Shown here: positions 1-6,614 of the stretch, in pieces
Position numbering within the stretch: the first letter of the stretch is position 1
Layout of the letters: each line of letters opens with the position of its first letter
NCBI GenBank assembly: GCA_030615235.1
Contig: JAUWZR010000060.1
Coordinates: forward strand, 1-11,631
Direction: 5' to 3'
Length of the DNA: 11,631 nucleotides
Origin: Promethearchaeota archaeon
GTDB lineage: Archaea > Asgardarchaeota > Lokiarchaeia > Sigyniarchaeales > SOKP01
Program-made: the position numbers and the translations under genes
The notes under the pieces: generated by a model
The model's input: only the letters and a program-made list of their open reading frames with translations
Database searches by the model: none
Told to the model about the DNA's origin: nothing

Positions 1-67
1 ATTGGACGCAGGAGATAATATATCATTTCTATCTAACATTATTAAATGGCTTAGTTTTGACATTTAG
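1..67 (+). CDS. C-terminal end of an unidentified protein (5' truncated)
   Basis: An open frame enters from the left edge (first full codon at base 2) and stops with TAG at 65-67, giving 21 residues. The tail reads GDNISFLSNIIKWLSF. A pattern of Asp-Asn, then Phe, then Asn-Ile-x-x-Trp-Leu is common at the end of GATase-like or DUF4350-like archaeal proteins, but this is too short to assign a family. It is on the same strand as the next gene, 62 bases upstream of it. Coding status rests only on the protein-like composition and the position of the stop. Confidence 0.4.
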   Translation, partial: LDAGDNISFLSNIIKWLSFDI

Positions 68-81
68 CGTTATACTTCTTA

Positions 82-90
82 TTTTTATAC
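82..90 (+). promoter_or_regulatory. TATA-like box for the radical SAM gene
   Basis: TTTTTATAC lies 40 bases before the ATG at 130. An archaeal start about 25 bases downstream would give a short A-rich leader of some 15-20 bases. The leader holds no Shine-Dalgarno-like motif. This is inferred from spacing and composition only. Confidence 0.35.
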
Positions 91-129
91 AGTTAAACAT
101 AATCAAGACAAAAAAGAGCGAAAACCAAA

Positions 130-1242
130 ATGGTTTTTAGGATTCTTAGACCTGATTCAGAGACGGTCTGGAAAAATGACATAATTCGAAAACGATTTGC
201 CAGATATAGAAGTATCATTGATGATAAAGAAATTGCGAGATATATTGTCGCAAAAAGTATAGAATGCGACTTTGATATTAACGATTCAATAAAAAACTTA
301 GAGAATTTATTAGCAGAAAAGTCTAAGGAGTTTAATCTCTTATTGAATAAATCCAATGAAATTATCGAAAATCGCCAAATACACAATATGAATTATGTTA
401 GTTTAGCTGAAAATCTAGCAAATAAATATCTCGAAAATTGCATTTTTTGCGAAAGACAATGTAAGGTTAATCGTATTAAAGGTGAGAAAGGATTTTGTTT
501 GATATCGAATGACTCTTATGTTTCGTCTGCTTTTCTTCATACGGGGGAAGAAGCTCCGCTAATACCTAGTGGTACAATATTTTTCCAAGGATGTAATTTT
601 GGTTGTGTATTTTGTCAAAATTACGATATATCTCAGTCATGGAAAAACACGAAAAAAATTGAGGATATAGCTCGAAAAATTGATACAATTCAACTTGCTA
701 ATCTTGCTGATAGATTAGTCGAGAAAGGTGCGATTAATATCAACTATGTTGGGGGCGATCCTATTCCGAACATCCATACAATTGTGGGAAGCCTTCAACA
801 TCAAACTTCAAACATTACACAACTCTGGAATTCTAATTTTTACCTAACAGAAGAATCGCTATCTTTAATCATTGACTTTATGGATTTTTGGTTACCTGAT
901 TTTAAGTACGGTAATAATAACTGTGCTGAAAAATATTCTGGAATTACAAGTTATTACGATGTAGTAGCTCGCAATTTGAAAAAAATTCACAACGCTGGAA
1001 GCGGAGAAATAATAATCCGACACTTGATTATGCCTAATCACATTGAATGCTGTTCTAAACCCATATTAGATTTTGTCGCTAAAGAACTTCCAAAAGCGGT
1101 TATGAACCTCATGCAGCAGTTTCGTCCAGAGTACAAAGCTTCTCAATATCCTGAAATAAATCGTAGACCTAATTTACAGGAAATTCAAAAAGTTAGAAAA
1201 TATGCTGACGAGTTAGGAATCCTGTACGAGCCAGTCTCTTAG
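130..1242 (+). CDS. PflX-type radical SAM protein (COG1313-like) with N-terminal extension
   Basis: The protein has 370 residues. The core begins near residue 104 with a cysteine cluster (Cys104, Cys107, Cys111, Cys123, within CIFCERQCKVNR). The radical SAM motif follows as CNFGCVFC (Cys155, Cys159, Cys162), which binds the [4Fe-4S] cluster that cleaves S-adenosylmethionine. The context GTIFFQGCNFGCVFCQN and the later GGDP at 208-211 are typical of the PflX/COG1313 family, which is related to pyruvate formate-lyase activating enzymes and whose substrates are mostly unknown. The first 100 or so residues are charged, helical-looking and lack cysteines apart from one; I do not recognise them. 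The extra upstream cysteines may hold a second cluster or a metal. The start is the first ATG after the TATA-like box. The protein is expected to be cytosolic. No glycyl-radical enzyme is visible nearby, so the partner is unknown. The family call is firm; the role is not. Confidence 0.85.
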   Translation: MVFRILRPDSETVWKNDIIRKRFARYRSIIDDKEIARYIVAKSIECDFDINDSIKNLENLLAEKSKEFNLLLNKSNEIIENRQIHNMNYVSLAENLANKYLENCIFCERQCKVNRIKGEKGFCLISNDSYVSSAFLHTGEEAPLIPSGTIFFQGCNFGCVFCQNYDISQSWKNTKKIEDIARKIDTIQLANLADRLVEKGAININYVGGDPIPNIHTIVGSLQHQTSNITQLWNSNFYLTEESLSLIIDFMDFWLPDFKYGNNNCAEKYSGITSYYDVVARNLKKIHNAGSGEIIIRHLIMPNHIECCSKPILDFVAKELPKAVMNLMQQFRPEYKASQYPEINRRPNLQEIQKVRKYADELGILYEPVS

Positions 1243-1271
1243 TTTTAGAAAAAATAATAAGTAATGATTAA

Positions 1272-1280
1272 TTCTTAAAT
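1272..1280 (+). promoter_or_regulatory. Weak TATA-like box upstream of the FKBP gene
   Basis: TTCTTAAAT lies 32 bases before the bases preceding ATG 1313 and 45 before ATG 1325. It is the better placed of two A/T-rich candidates; the other, TTATACTTAA at 1304-1313, sits too close to either start codon. Read-through from the radical SAM gene, 70 bases upstream, is also possible. Confidence 0.25.
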
Positions 1281-1312
1281 CCTACTAGCAACAATTTAAC
1301 TACTTATACTTA

Positions 1313-2443
1313 ATGGTATTTTCTATGAGTTTAGAAGATGTGAAAGGTGTAGGCAAAAAAAAAGATGTGCTGATTGAAGCCGGTATTGATTCCGTTGAAA
1401 AGTTAGCAAACGCGAGTGTGGAAGATTTAATACAACTAAAGGGCGTTGGGAAAGCTACAGCTGAAAAATTCGTAAGTGGCGCTAAAAAATTATTAAGTGA
1501 ATCAAAAGAACCTACTCCAGAAAGTGGTGATTCAGTTCTTGATCAATCATCAGAGGACGCAGAGAAAGCAAAAAAGGAGGCAGAGGAAGCTAAAAAACTG
1601 GAAGAAGAAGCTAAAAAACTAGAAGAGAAGAAAACGAAGTTAGAAGGCAAAAAGGTTGAAGAAGGCGATTTCGTTCTACTTAAGATGACGGCAAGAACGC
1701 AAAAAGGAAAGATTTTTAGAGTATCTTCTGAAGAAGATGCTAAAAAAGCAGGAATGTACGAGGAGGAAAAAGCTCAGCAAGGGTATTACACTCCGGAATT
1801 TGTAATCATTGGAAAACCGGGATTCTTAAATGAAGGTTTAACTGAAACTATAAAAGATATGAATTACTTTCAAAAAAAATCGGTAAAAATTCCCCCTACT
1901 AAAGCCTTTGGTAAAAGAGATCCTCAAAAAATTGAGAGGATTGGCATAGCTAAATTTAGAAAATTAAACGAGGGAAAAAATCCTGAATACGGTCAGGACT
2001 TTACAAATAAAAAAGGACAGAGAGGTGTTGTAACGAATATTGTGTCCGGGAAAGTTATTCTAGATTACAATCACCCCCTGGCTGGCCAATCTATTGATTA
2101 CAACCTTGAAATAGTAGACAAGATCGACGAGTTTGATGAAAAAATCGAATATTTTATGATTTCAAAGGGAATTCCCAAAGAAAGCGCATCTGAATTCATC
2201 GTAAATCACTTGGAGGACAAGACTCTAGAAATTACCGTTCCTAAAATGCTCCTGTTTCAAAACCTTACGTATCTTAAATTCGGTTTAGCTATGGATTTAC
2301 AGACTCATATGGCTGATGAGATAGAAGATGTTAAATTCATAGAAGTATATGAGAAAATGCCGACACCGGCAGAATCTGTTATGCAAAAAGTAGAAGAATA
2401 TAACAAAGAACAAGAAAAAGATTCAGAAGAGAATGAATCCTAA
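1313..2443 (+). CDS. Helix-hairpin-helix / coiled-coil / long archaeal FKBP-type peptidyl-prolyl isomerase
   Basis: The protein has 376 residues in three parts. Residues 7-60 form paired helix-hairpin-helix motifs (VKGVGKKKDVLIEAGI, then LKGVGKATAEKFV), as in RadA N-termini and other non-specific DNA or RNA binders. Residues 80-118 are a Lys/Glu-rich heptad-like segment that should be a single helix or coiled coil. Residues 116-270 are an FKBP domain with an inserted flap: VEEGDFVLLKMTAR, then KIPPTKAFGKRDP at 192-204, then the NHPLAG signature at 253-258 shared with SlyD and archaeal FKBP26. Residues 270-347 match the extra C-terminal domain of long archaeal FKBPs, ending in FIEVYEK. The tail is acidic. 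The expected role is a cytosolic prolyl isomerase and chaperone. ATG 1325 (Met5) is an equally good start, since no ribosome binding site favours 1313. It is convergent with the ATP-grasp operon, 49 bases away. A helix-hairpin-helix head on an FKBP is unusual. Confidence 0.88.
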   Translation: MVFSMSLEDVKGVGKKKDVLIEAGIDSVEKLANASVEDLIQLKGVGKATAEKFVSGAKKLLSESKEPTPESGDSVLDQSSEDAEKAKKEAEEAKKLEEEAKKLEEKKTKLEGKKVEEGDFVLLKMTARTQKGKIFRVSSEEDAKKAGMYEEEKAQQGYYTPEFVIIGKPGFLNEGLTETIKDMNYFQKKSVKIPPTKAFGKRDPQKIERIGIAKFRKLNEGKNPEYGQDFTNKKGQRGVVTNIVSGKVILDYNHPLAGQSIDYNLEIVDKIDEFDEKIEYFMISKGIPKESASEFIVNHLEDKTLEITVPKMLLFQNLTYLKFGLAMDLQTHMADEIEDVKFIEVYEKMPTPAESVMQKVEEYNKEQEKDSEENES

Positions 2444-2492
2444 TAGGATTTGAAATTAAATACTAATTCTATTATTTCTTATTTACATCTAT

Positions 2493-3275
2493 TCAGTTCT
2501 TTAAAGCCCTGTATTCTTTTAAAATTAAATCACATATTTTCGAAGTAGGATCTGAGTCACGTTTCCAATTAGTAAATTCCGGAAATGTACCAGAGTCTAC
2601 CACATATAATTTATTTGTATTAGTTTCTCTAACTAGATCAAGATGTCCAAATAACAGATTATATTTTTCCTTCCATTTAATTAGATATTTTTCTATTTCT
2701 TTATCGGATTCAATTAATTCAGTATCTTGATGTTCATTTGAGAGAGGTCTTTTTTCACATATACATATTTCATTTCCTATAAAATAAGCTAAGTAGTGTG
2801 TTCCTTTGATAAAATTTTCGAGATAGAGATAATTTTCAGTAGGAACATTAAAATCTTGAAGAGAATTATATACTTTGACATCTCTACTTCCAGAACCAAG
2901 CATTGGTTTTGATATGAGGGGAAAACTTGACTCTTGAAGTTGACTTTTAAGAGTTTTAAAGGTACCCATAAAAATCTTTGGACATAATAAGCCCATATTT
3001 TTCATAGAAAAATACGATTCAACTCGATTTTTATGGATATAACTGATATTAGTGTTTGGAATAACTGGAATCATATTAGCCTCTAAAAAATAACCTGCAT
3101 AAAGATAAAGTAAGTGTTTAGATTTTAATATATATAAATCTCTATTAAGAAGCATTTCATTGATATTTAAATTATTTGCAGTCAAGATTTTTACTTCATG
3201 CCCTCTAATTTCAAGATGTTTTTGAATTTCCCCCGTAAAATGGCCCTTCCTTTTTGATAAAATTCCTATTTTCAT
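2493..3275 (-). CDS. ATP-grasp protein A, ITPK/RimK-like, divergent active site
   Basis: The protein has 260 residues and is the second gene of an operon with ATP-grasp B, 14 bases after B's stop. The fold order is visible. An N-terminal Rossmann-like strand (IGILSKRKGHF) comes first, then a strand with Lys51 (LYILKSK) and PVIPN at 70-74. The ATP-binding Lys123 lies in SKPMLGSGSRDV, the hinge is YLENFIKG at 151-158 with Glu153, and the metal strands are LFGHLDLV (Asp213) and YVVDSGTFPEF (Asp227). Two residues differ from paralogs C and D. Where they have Asp-x-Asn, A has Asp-Ser-Gly, so the Asn metal ligand is Gly229. Where they have Lys in YKIYAIG or RKVYVIG, A has Leu162 in YLAYFIG. Catalysis may therefore be altered or lost. 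The start is ATG, preceded by GGAAGAAG, a modest ribosome-binding stretch overlapping B's stop. The substrate is unknown; inositol phosphate is suggested by context only. Confidence 0.75.
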   Translation of the reverse strand: MKIGILSKRKGHFTGEIQKHLEIRGHEVKILTANNLNINEMLLNRDLYILKSKHLLYLYAGYFLEANMIPVIPNTNISYIHKNRVESYFSMKNMGLLCPKIFMGTFKTLKSQLQESSFPLISKPMLGSGSRDVKVYNSLQDFNVPTENYLYLENFIKGTHYLAYFIGNEICICEKRPLSNEHQDTELIESDKEIEKYLIKWKEKYNLLFGHLDLVRETNTNKLYVVDSGTFPEFTNWKRDSDPTSKICDLILKEYRALKN

Positions 3276-3289
3276 TATTGTTCTTCTTC

Positions 3290-4108
3290 CTATAGTTTCG
3301 CTTGTTTTATTAGATAATCTCCTATAATTTTAGGGCCATTCTTAATGTAATTAAAATTTGGGGATGCATTTATATCTGTCAAGAAATAATTTCCATCTTT
3401 TGATTTTAAGAAATCCATAGAACTTATTTTTAATCCAATTGCTTCAGTAGCAGAATAAGCCATTTCTGATAATTCGGGAATTCTCTCTATTTTTATTCTA
3501 GATTCCATTTTATCAGGATTTATTAAAACTGGTAATTGCCTGAAGTAGAAAAGATCATCACCAATAAAATACACTTTATATTCCCATTTACTCTTTATAA
3601 ATTCTTGATAATACAGATGTGTATATTTTGGGTAATTTCCGCTTGTTTCATTAATAGCGCGAACATCAACCACCCTTAAATATCCCTCTTTTTTCTGAAA
3701 TTGAGGAATAAAAGCATAATTTTTTTGGTCCATAATATTTTTAATAATGTATTCATTGAATGGGGGTGACAGTCCTACGGGATTTAGTGAAAAATTGGGA
3801 ACAGGGATTCCAGCTTTTCTTAAGACAACGCTATTTAAAAACCTATTGAAAGCAAGAGAAATGCTTTTTGATGAATTAATAACTGGAATATCGGTTTCAT
3901 GCTCAATTAATTTCACTAAATTCAGCACTAAATCTCCTTTTGCTTTCACAAAAAAAATATCTTCATCGAAATAATAATTAGAAAAATTAATTAGATAATC
4001 TTCTTCAACATAAATTGAAATGTTTGCTAAATTTTTAATGTAATTTAAGAATTGAACCGATTTCTTCTCTAAATGATACCTGTCTGTTATAAATCCTATC
4101 TTTATCAA
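3290..4108 (-). CDS. ATP-grasp protein B, ITPK-like, TTG start
   Basis: The protein has 272 residues and is the first gene of the B-A operon. The N-terminus IGFITDRYHLEKKS resembles the ITPK start, with a basic residue after the first strand. Lys55 lies in FFVKAKGD and PVINS is at 75-79. The hinge YYQEFIKS has Glu169, the strand YKVYFIG has Lys178, and the metal strands are SSMDFL (Asp232) and LTDINASPNF (Asp245, Asn247). Asp-x-Asn here favours ITPK-like proteins over RimK, although SPNF is reminiscent of RimK. The usual nucleotide-binding Lys of the preceding strand appears to be missing: the segment reads FIPQFQKKEGY, with Pro-Gln at the expected place, although Lys139 or Lys140 could substitute. 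The start is TTG at 4108. No in-frame ATG occurs before residue 126, and AAGGTGG at 4119-4113 is a good ribosome binding site 4 bases away. It diverges from ATP-grasp C. Confidence 0.77.
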   Translation of the reverse strand: MIKIGFITDRYHLEKKSVQFLNYIKNLANISIYVEEDYLINFSNYYFDEDIFFVKAKGDLVLNLVKLIEHETDIPVINSSKSISLAFNRFLNSVVLRKAGIPVPNFSLNPVGLSPPFNEYIIKNIMDQKNYAFIPQFQKKEGYLRVVDVRAINETSGNYPKYTHLYYQEFIKSKWEYKVYFIGDDLFYFRQLPVLINPDKMESRIKIERIPELSEMAYSATEAIGLKISSMDFLKSKDGNYFLTDINASPNFNYIKNGPKIIGDYLIKQAKL

Positions 4109-4112
4109 ATAG

Positions 4113-4119
4113 CCACCTT
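4113..4119 (-). promoter_or_regulatory. Ribosome binding site that fixes the TTG start of ATP-grasp B
   Basis: On the minus strand AAGGTGG precedes the TTG at 4108 by 4 bases. It is the clearest Shine-Dalgarno-like site in the window and supports the non-ATG start. Confidence 0.55.
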
Positions 4120-4157
4120 AGCTAAACTTATTCAATGAAAAAATCTCTGCTTTATGA

Positions 4158-4168
4158 TTAATATAAAA
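4158..4168 (-). promoter_or_regulatory. TATA-like box for the B-A operon
   Basis: On the minus strand TTTTATATTAA lies 50 bases before the TTG start at 4108. A transcript start about 25 bases downstream would give a leader of about 28 bases that contains the ribosome binding site. With the box for ATP-grasp C it makes the 245-base gap a divergent promoter region. The rest of that gap is plain A/T-rich sequence. Confidence 0.45.
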
Positions 4169-4302
4169 CTACGTTATTTTAAAGTATATAATAAATATAG
4201 AATAATAAACTAAATTGTCGTTGTTCTATCTCACTTTTTAGAAATTTTCTACCATTTTTCAATCGGTTTCATAAAGTTTGCTCGGATTTTTTTATCAATA
4301 CA

Positions 4303-4312
4303 TTTATATATT
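4303..4312 (+). promoter_or_regulatory. TATA box for ATP-grasp C
   Basis: TTTATATATT is the best archaeal TATA match in the window. It lies 41 bases before the ATG at 4354 and implies a transcript start near 4333 and a leader of about 20 bases. The leader has AAGGG at 4341-4345 but no convincing ribosome binding site. Confidence 0.55.
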
Positions 4313-4353
4313 TTAATTTGTTTTTAAGAAATCAAATTGTAAGGGTTTTTTAA

Positions 4354-5265
4354 ATGGCGAATAATTTAAAGAGAAAATATATTGGAGCCATTTGTAATAG
4401 AGATATTGAAGTTTTAGAAAATATCAAGAAGTTCTTAATTAAAAATTATAATATAACAATAGTTAATTTAATGAAAAACGGATTAGAATCGTTTAATACT
4501 AAGTATCTAGAAAAGCGATTAAAGAAATATCCGATTTCGTTTTTGATGGTAAAACTAACAACTCAAGAGTTAAATGAAAATATCTATAGAATCGTTAAAA
4601 AAACTTGTCCTGAAATTCCTATTCTTAACACGCTAGAATCCGTTCAGTTATGTGAGAATAGGCAAAACACTTTTAATTTTATAAAAAAAAATTACAAAAA
4701 AATTCTAACACCACGCTCTTTTTCTACTAAATTAGAAGCAATTCATGTTTCTCAAAAAGGTACACCAATTATTGTAAAATTAAATTCTCATAACATTCCA
4801 GATTTACCTAAGAACGATAGAATAATCGGTATTGCTAAAAATCATAGAGATTTACTTGAATTGATAAAAAATTATAATGAAAGCGATTTATATTTCCAAG
4901 AGTATTTAGGTGAACATGATATTCTCTATAAAATTTATGCGATAGGTAATTGGGTTATTTCAATAACCTCTCATAATCGTTTACAACAATTAGATAAATT
5001 GTCTCCTCTCGAACTCGTCCATATTAGGATTCCAGTTGAAGATCCATTTAAAAAGAGGATAATTCGATTAGGCCGAAAGTTTGGTATGTCAGTTTTCGGA
5101 TTAGATTACATACTAACTGAGAAGGGACCTTACATTGTAGATATTAATGATTTTCCTAGCTTTAGGAGCGTGCCAGAAGGAATAAGTTTAATTTCAGATC
5201 ATATTTACAATTTGATTAATACGAGAGAAATGTATCGAAGCGCCCTTGTTAAAGCTAAGAGTTAA
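4354..5265 (+). CDS. ATP-grasp protein C, inositol polyphosphate kinase (ITPK)-like
   Basis: The protein has 303 residues, close to the 310-420 of eukaryotic ITPK proteins. The N-terminal domain opens with IGAICNRDIEV and carries MVKLTT with Lys67, at the place of HKLTD in human ITPK1 as I recall it. PILN follows at 89-92. Lys142 (PIIVKLNSH) should bind ATP. The hinge is FQEYLGEHDILYKIYAIG (Glu183, Lys193), close to the ITPK1 hinge and its LYKVFVVG strand. The metal site is SVFGLDYIL (Asp251) and YIVDINDFPSF (Asp263, Asn265), matching FGID and DINAFPGY of ITPK1. RimK-type ligases instead have Glu-Val-Asn and a downstream Phe-x-x-Asn segment that is absent here. The expected reaction is ATP-dependent phosphorylation of an inositol phosphate in the cytosol. 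An amino-acid ligase cannot be excluded. It converges with inositol-1-phosphate synthase, 32 bases away. Confidence 0.75.
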   Translation: MANNLKRKYIGAICNRDIEVLENIKKFLIKNYNITIVNLMKNGLESFNTKYLEKRLKKYPISFLMVKLTTQELNENIYRIVKKTCPEIPILNTLESVQLCENRQNTFNFIKKNYKKILTPRSFSTKLEAIHVSQKGTPIIVKLNSHNIPDLPKNDRIIGIAKNHRDLLELIKNYNESDLYFQEYLGEHDILYKIYAIGNWVISITSHNRLQQLDKLSPLELVHIRIPVEDPFKKRIIRLGRKFGMSVFGLDYILTEKGPYIVDINDFPSFRSVPEGISLISDHIYNLINTREMYRSALVKAKS

Positions 5266-5297
5266 GTTTCTAAAAGTATCAAGTTTCGAGTATTTTA

Positions 5298-6392
5298 TTA
5301 TCGTTCTCTTCTATTTTCTAAAAATTCTATAAGTCGTTTTTTTGCGACATAATCATCTAATTGTTCTGGAGGGTGTTTATTAAAAAAAGAGCACGCTGAT
5401 TGTAAAACCCCCCCAATTTTGCGATCTTTAGCAATTTTTGAAACTCTTATACAGTCAGCTATAATTCCTGCAGAATTATTACCATCTTCTACAAACATGG
5501 TAACATCTACTCGCACAGCAGCGCCACCAAAAATTCTCCCTTCTAATCTCATATAAGCCTCCTTTTGATTCTTTAAGAATGGGATATAATCTACGGCGGA
5601 TATTCGACATTCTACATCATCCTTATTTTGTAAATTTGCTACTACTGCTTCAGTTTTAGATTGTCGTTTTCCTTCCTCATATATTAATTCACCATTAGAT
5701 TGAGGGGTTAATAAATTGCAGAAATCCGATGATCCTCCCCAATCAAGCTGTATAGTTCTGTCAAGAATTGCGCCCCGCATTGGAAAGAGATTTGCTAGCG
5801 ATCGATGTATTATAGTAGCTCCTATTTGAGATTTGACATCGTCACCGATTAATGGAAGTTCTAATTTTAGAGCTTTTTCAACAATTTCTGAATCTTTAAC
5901 TACAAAAGAAGGCATACCGTTAACCACACAAGCTCCAGCATCAAGGCTTGCTATAGCGTAGAATTTAACCGCTTCATGGCAACCTGTTGGGAGCAAAATA
6001 ACAACAACATCAACATCCCTTTTTTTAAACTCTTCTACGAGGTCTACGGGTTTTTGATTATCAACAACAGGTATAATGTTTTTTATATTACTTTTTAAAC
6101 CATCTAATATTGGGCCTTTTAGCACAGGAGCATTTAAAAATCCCGGCTCAAAAATTTTCTTATTACAATTTGGTTCTATAAAAATAGCTTCACTTAGATC
6201 TCTACCAATCTTATTAGCATTAACATCAATACCGAGGACAAATTTTATATCTTCTACTCCATATTGAGTAATTTCTGGTAATAAACCAATGATTTTATCT
6301 GGATTTTTCTTGTAATTCTCGACTCCCGCAACTAATGCGCTTGCAACATCACCTACTCCGACAATTGCGACTTTTATATCACTTTTGGTCAT
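5298..6392 (-). CDS. Inositol-1-phosphate synthase, archaeal/mycobacterial type
   Basis: The enzyme converts D-glucose 6-phosphate to 1D-myo-inositol 3-phosphate (L-myo-inositol 1-phosphate) through an NAD-dependent oxidation, aldol cyclisation and reduction. The protein has 364 residues, like the mycobacterial and Archaeoglobus enzymes. The Rossmann NAD motif VGVGDVASALVAGV is at 11-24. GDDVKSQIGATIIHR at 183-197 is the family hallmark and carries an active-site Lys (187) and His (196). RLEGR at 282-286, NNSAG at 305-309, KIAKDRKIGG at 319-328 and PPEQL at 341-345 are also conserved. I place the start at ATG 6392; a TTG at 6401, three codons upstream, is less likely because the NAD motif already has a normal lead. 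In archaea the product usually feeds archaetidylinositol or compatible solutes such as di-inositol phosphate. Here the flanking ITPK-like kinases suggest soluble inositol polyphosphates too. It is divergent from the GH57-like gene. The assignment is very secure. Confidence 0.95.
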   Translation of the reverse strand: MTKSDIKVAIVGVGDVASALVAGVENYKKNPDKIIGLLPEITQYGVEDIKFVLGIDVNANKIGRDLSEAIFIEPNCNKKIFEPGFLNAPVLKGPILDGLKSNIKNIIPVVDNQKPVDLVEEFKKRDVDVVVILLPTGCHEAVKFYAIASLDAGACVVNGMPSFVVKDSEIVEKALKLELPLIGDDVKSQIGATIIHRSLANLFPMRGAILDRTIQLDWGGSSDFCNLLTPQSNGELIYEEGKRQSKTEAVVANLQNKDDVECRISAVDYIPFLKNQKEAYMRLEGRIFGGAAVRVDVTMFVEDGNNSAGIIADCIRVSKIAKDRKIGGVLQSACSFFNKHPPEQLDDYVAKKRLIEFLENRRER

Positions 6393-6438
6393 TTTATTCA
6401 ACTTTTTACTAAATTTTTAGTGTTCGCCGTTATAGTAT

Positions 6439-6448
6439 CTATATTTAG
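6439..6448 (-). promoter_or_regulatory. TATA-like box for inositol-1-phosphate synthase
   Basis: On the minus strand CTAAATATAG lies 46 bases before the ATG at 6392 and predicts a leader of about 25 bases. A second candidate, ATTTAAATAG (6456-6464), lies further upstream. The leader has no clear ribosome binding site. Confidence 0.4.
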
Positions 6449-6543
6449 AATGTACTATTTAAATCATCTTAAAATAAACTATAGAGATAATTTCTATATA
6501 TTAGATTTATGACACTTATGATACTATTGAAATTATTTGTTTG

Positions 6544-6584
6544 GAGATATCAAAATTATTATATTTTTTGGCATTTAATATCTC
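6544..6584. repeat. 7-bp inverted repeat flanking the GH57-like TATA box
   Basis: GAGATAT at 6544-6550 and ATATCTC at 6578-6584 are perfect inverted arms, 27 bases apart. The A/T-rich TATA candidate sits between them, so a dimeric or tetrameric regulator bound here would block or bend the promoter. Seven-base arms can occur by chance in sequence this A/T-rich. A second small inverted repeat, TATAGA (6480-6485) with TCTATA (6493-6498), lies nearby. Confidence 0.3.
6558..6567 (+). promoter_or_regulatory. TATA-like box for the GH57-like gene
   Basis: ATTATATTTT lies 47 bases before ATG 6615 and predicts a transcript start near 6588-6590. AGGT at 6604-6607 is a weak ribosome binding site 7 bases before the start. 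Confidence 0.4.
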
Positions 6585-6614
6585 AATCATAAATTACAAA
6601 CATAGGTAAAACTA

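Noticed and set aside
93..386. Minus-strand open frame of 97 codons
   Set aside because: It lies opposite the radical SAM gene start, is rich in Leu, Ile, Ser and Phe as expected for an antisense frame of A/T-rich coding DNA, and has no family motif.
3747..3974. Plus-strand open frame of 75 codons inside ATP-grasp B
   Set aside because: It is antisense to conserved parts of B and has no motif, promoter or ribosome binding site.
2493..4108. Naming the ATP-grasp proteins RimK or LysX outright
   Set aside because: The final metal motif is Asp-x-Asn or a derivative, not Glu-x-Asn, and the RimK Phe-x-x-Asn segment is absent. The ligase possibility is kept only as an alternative.
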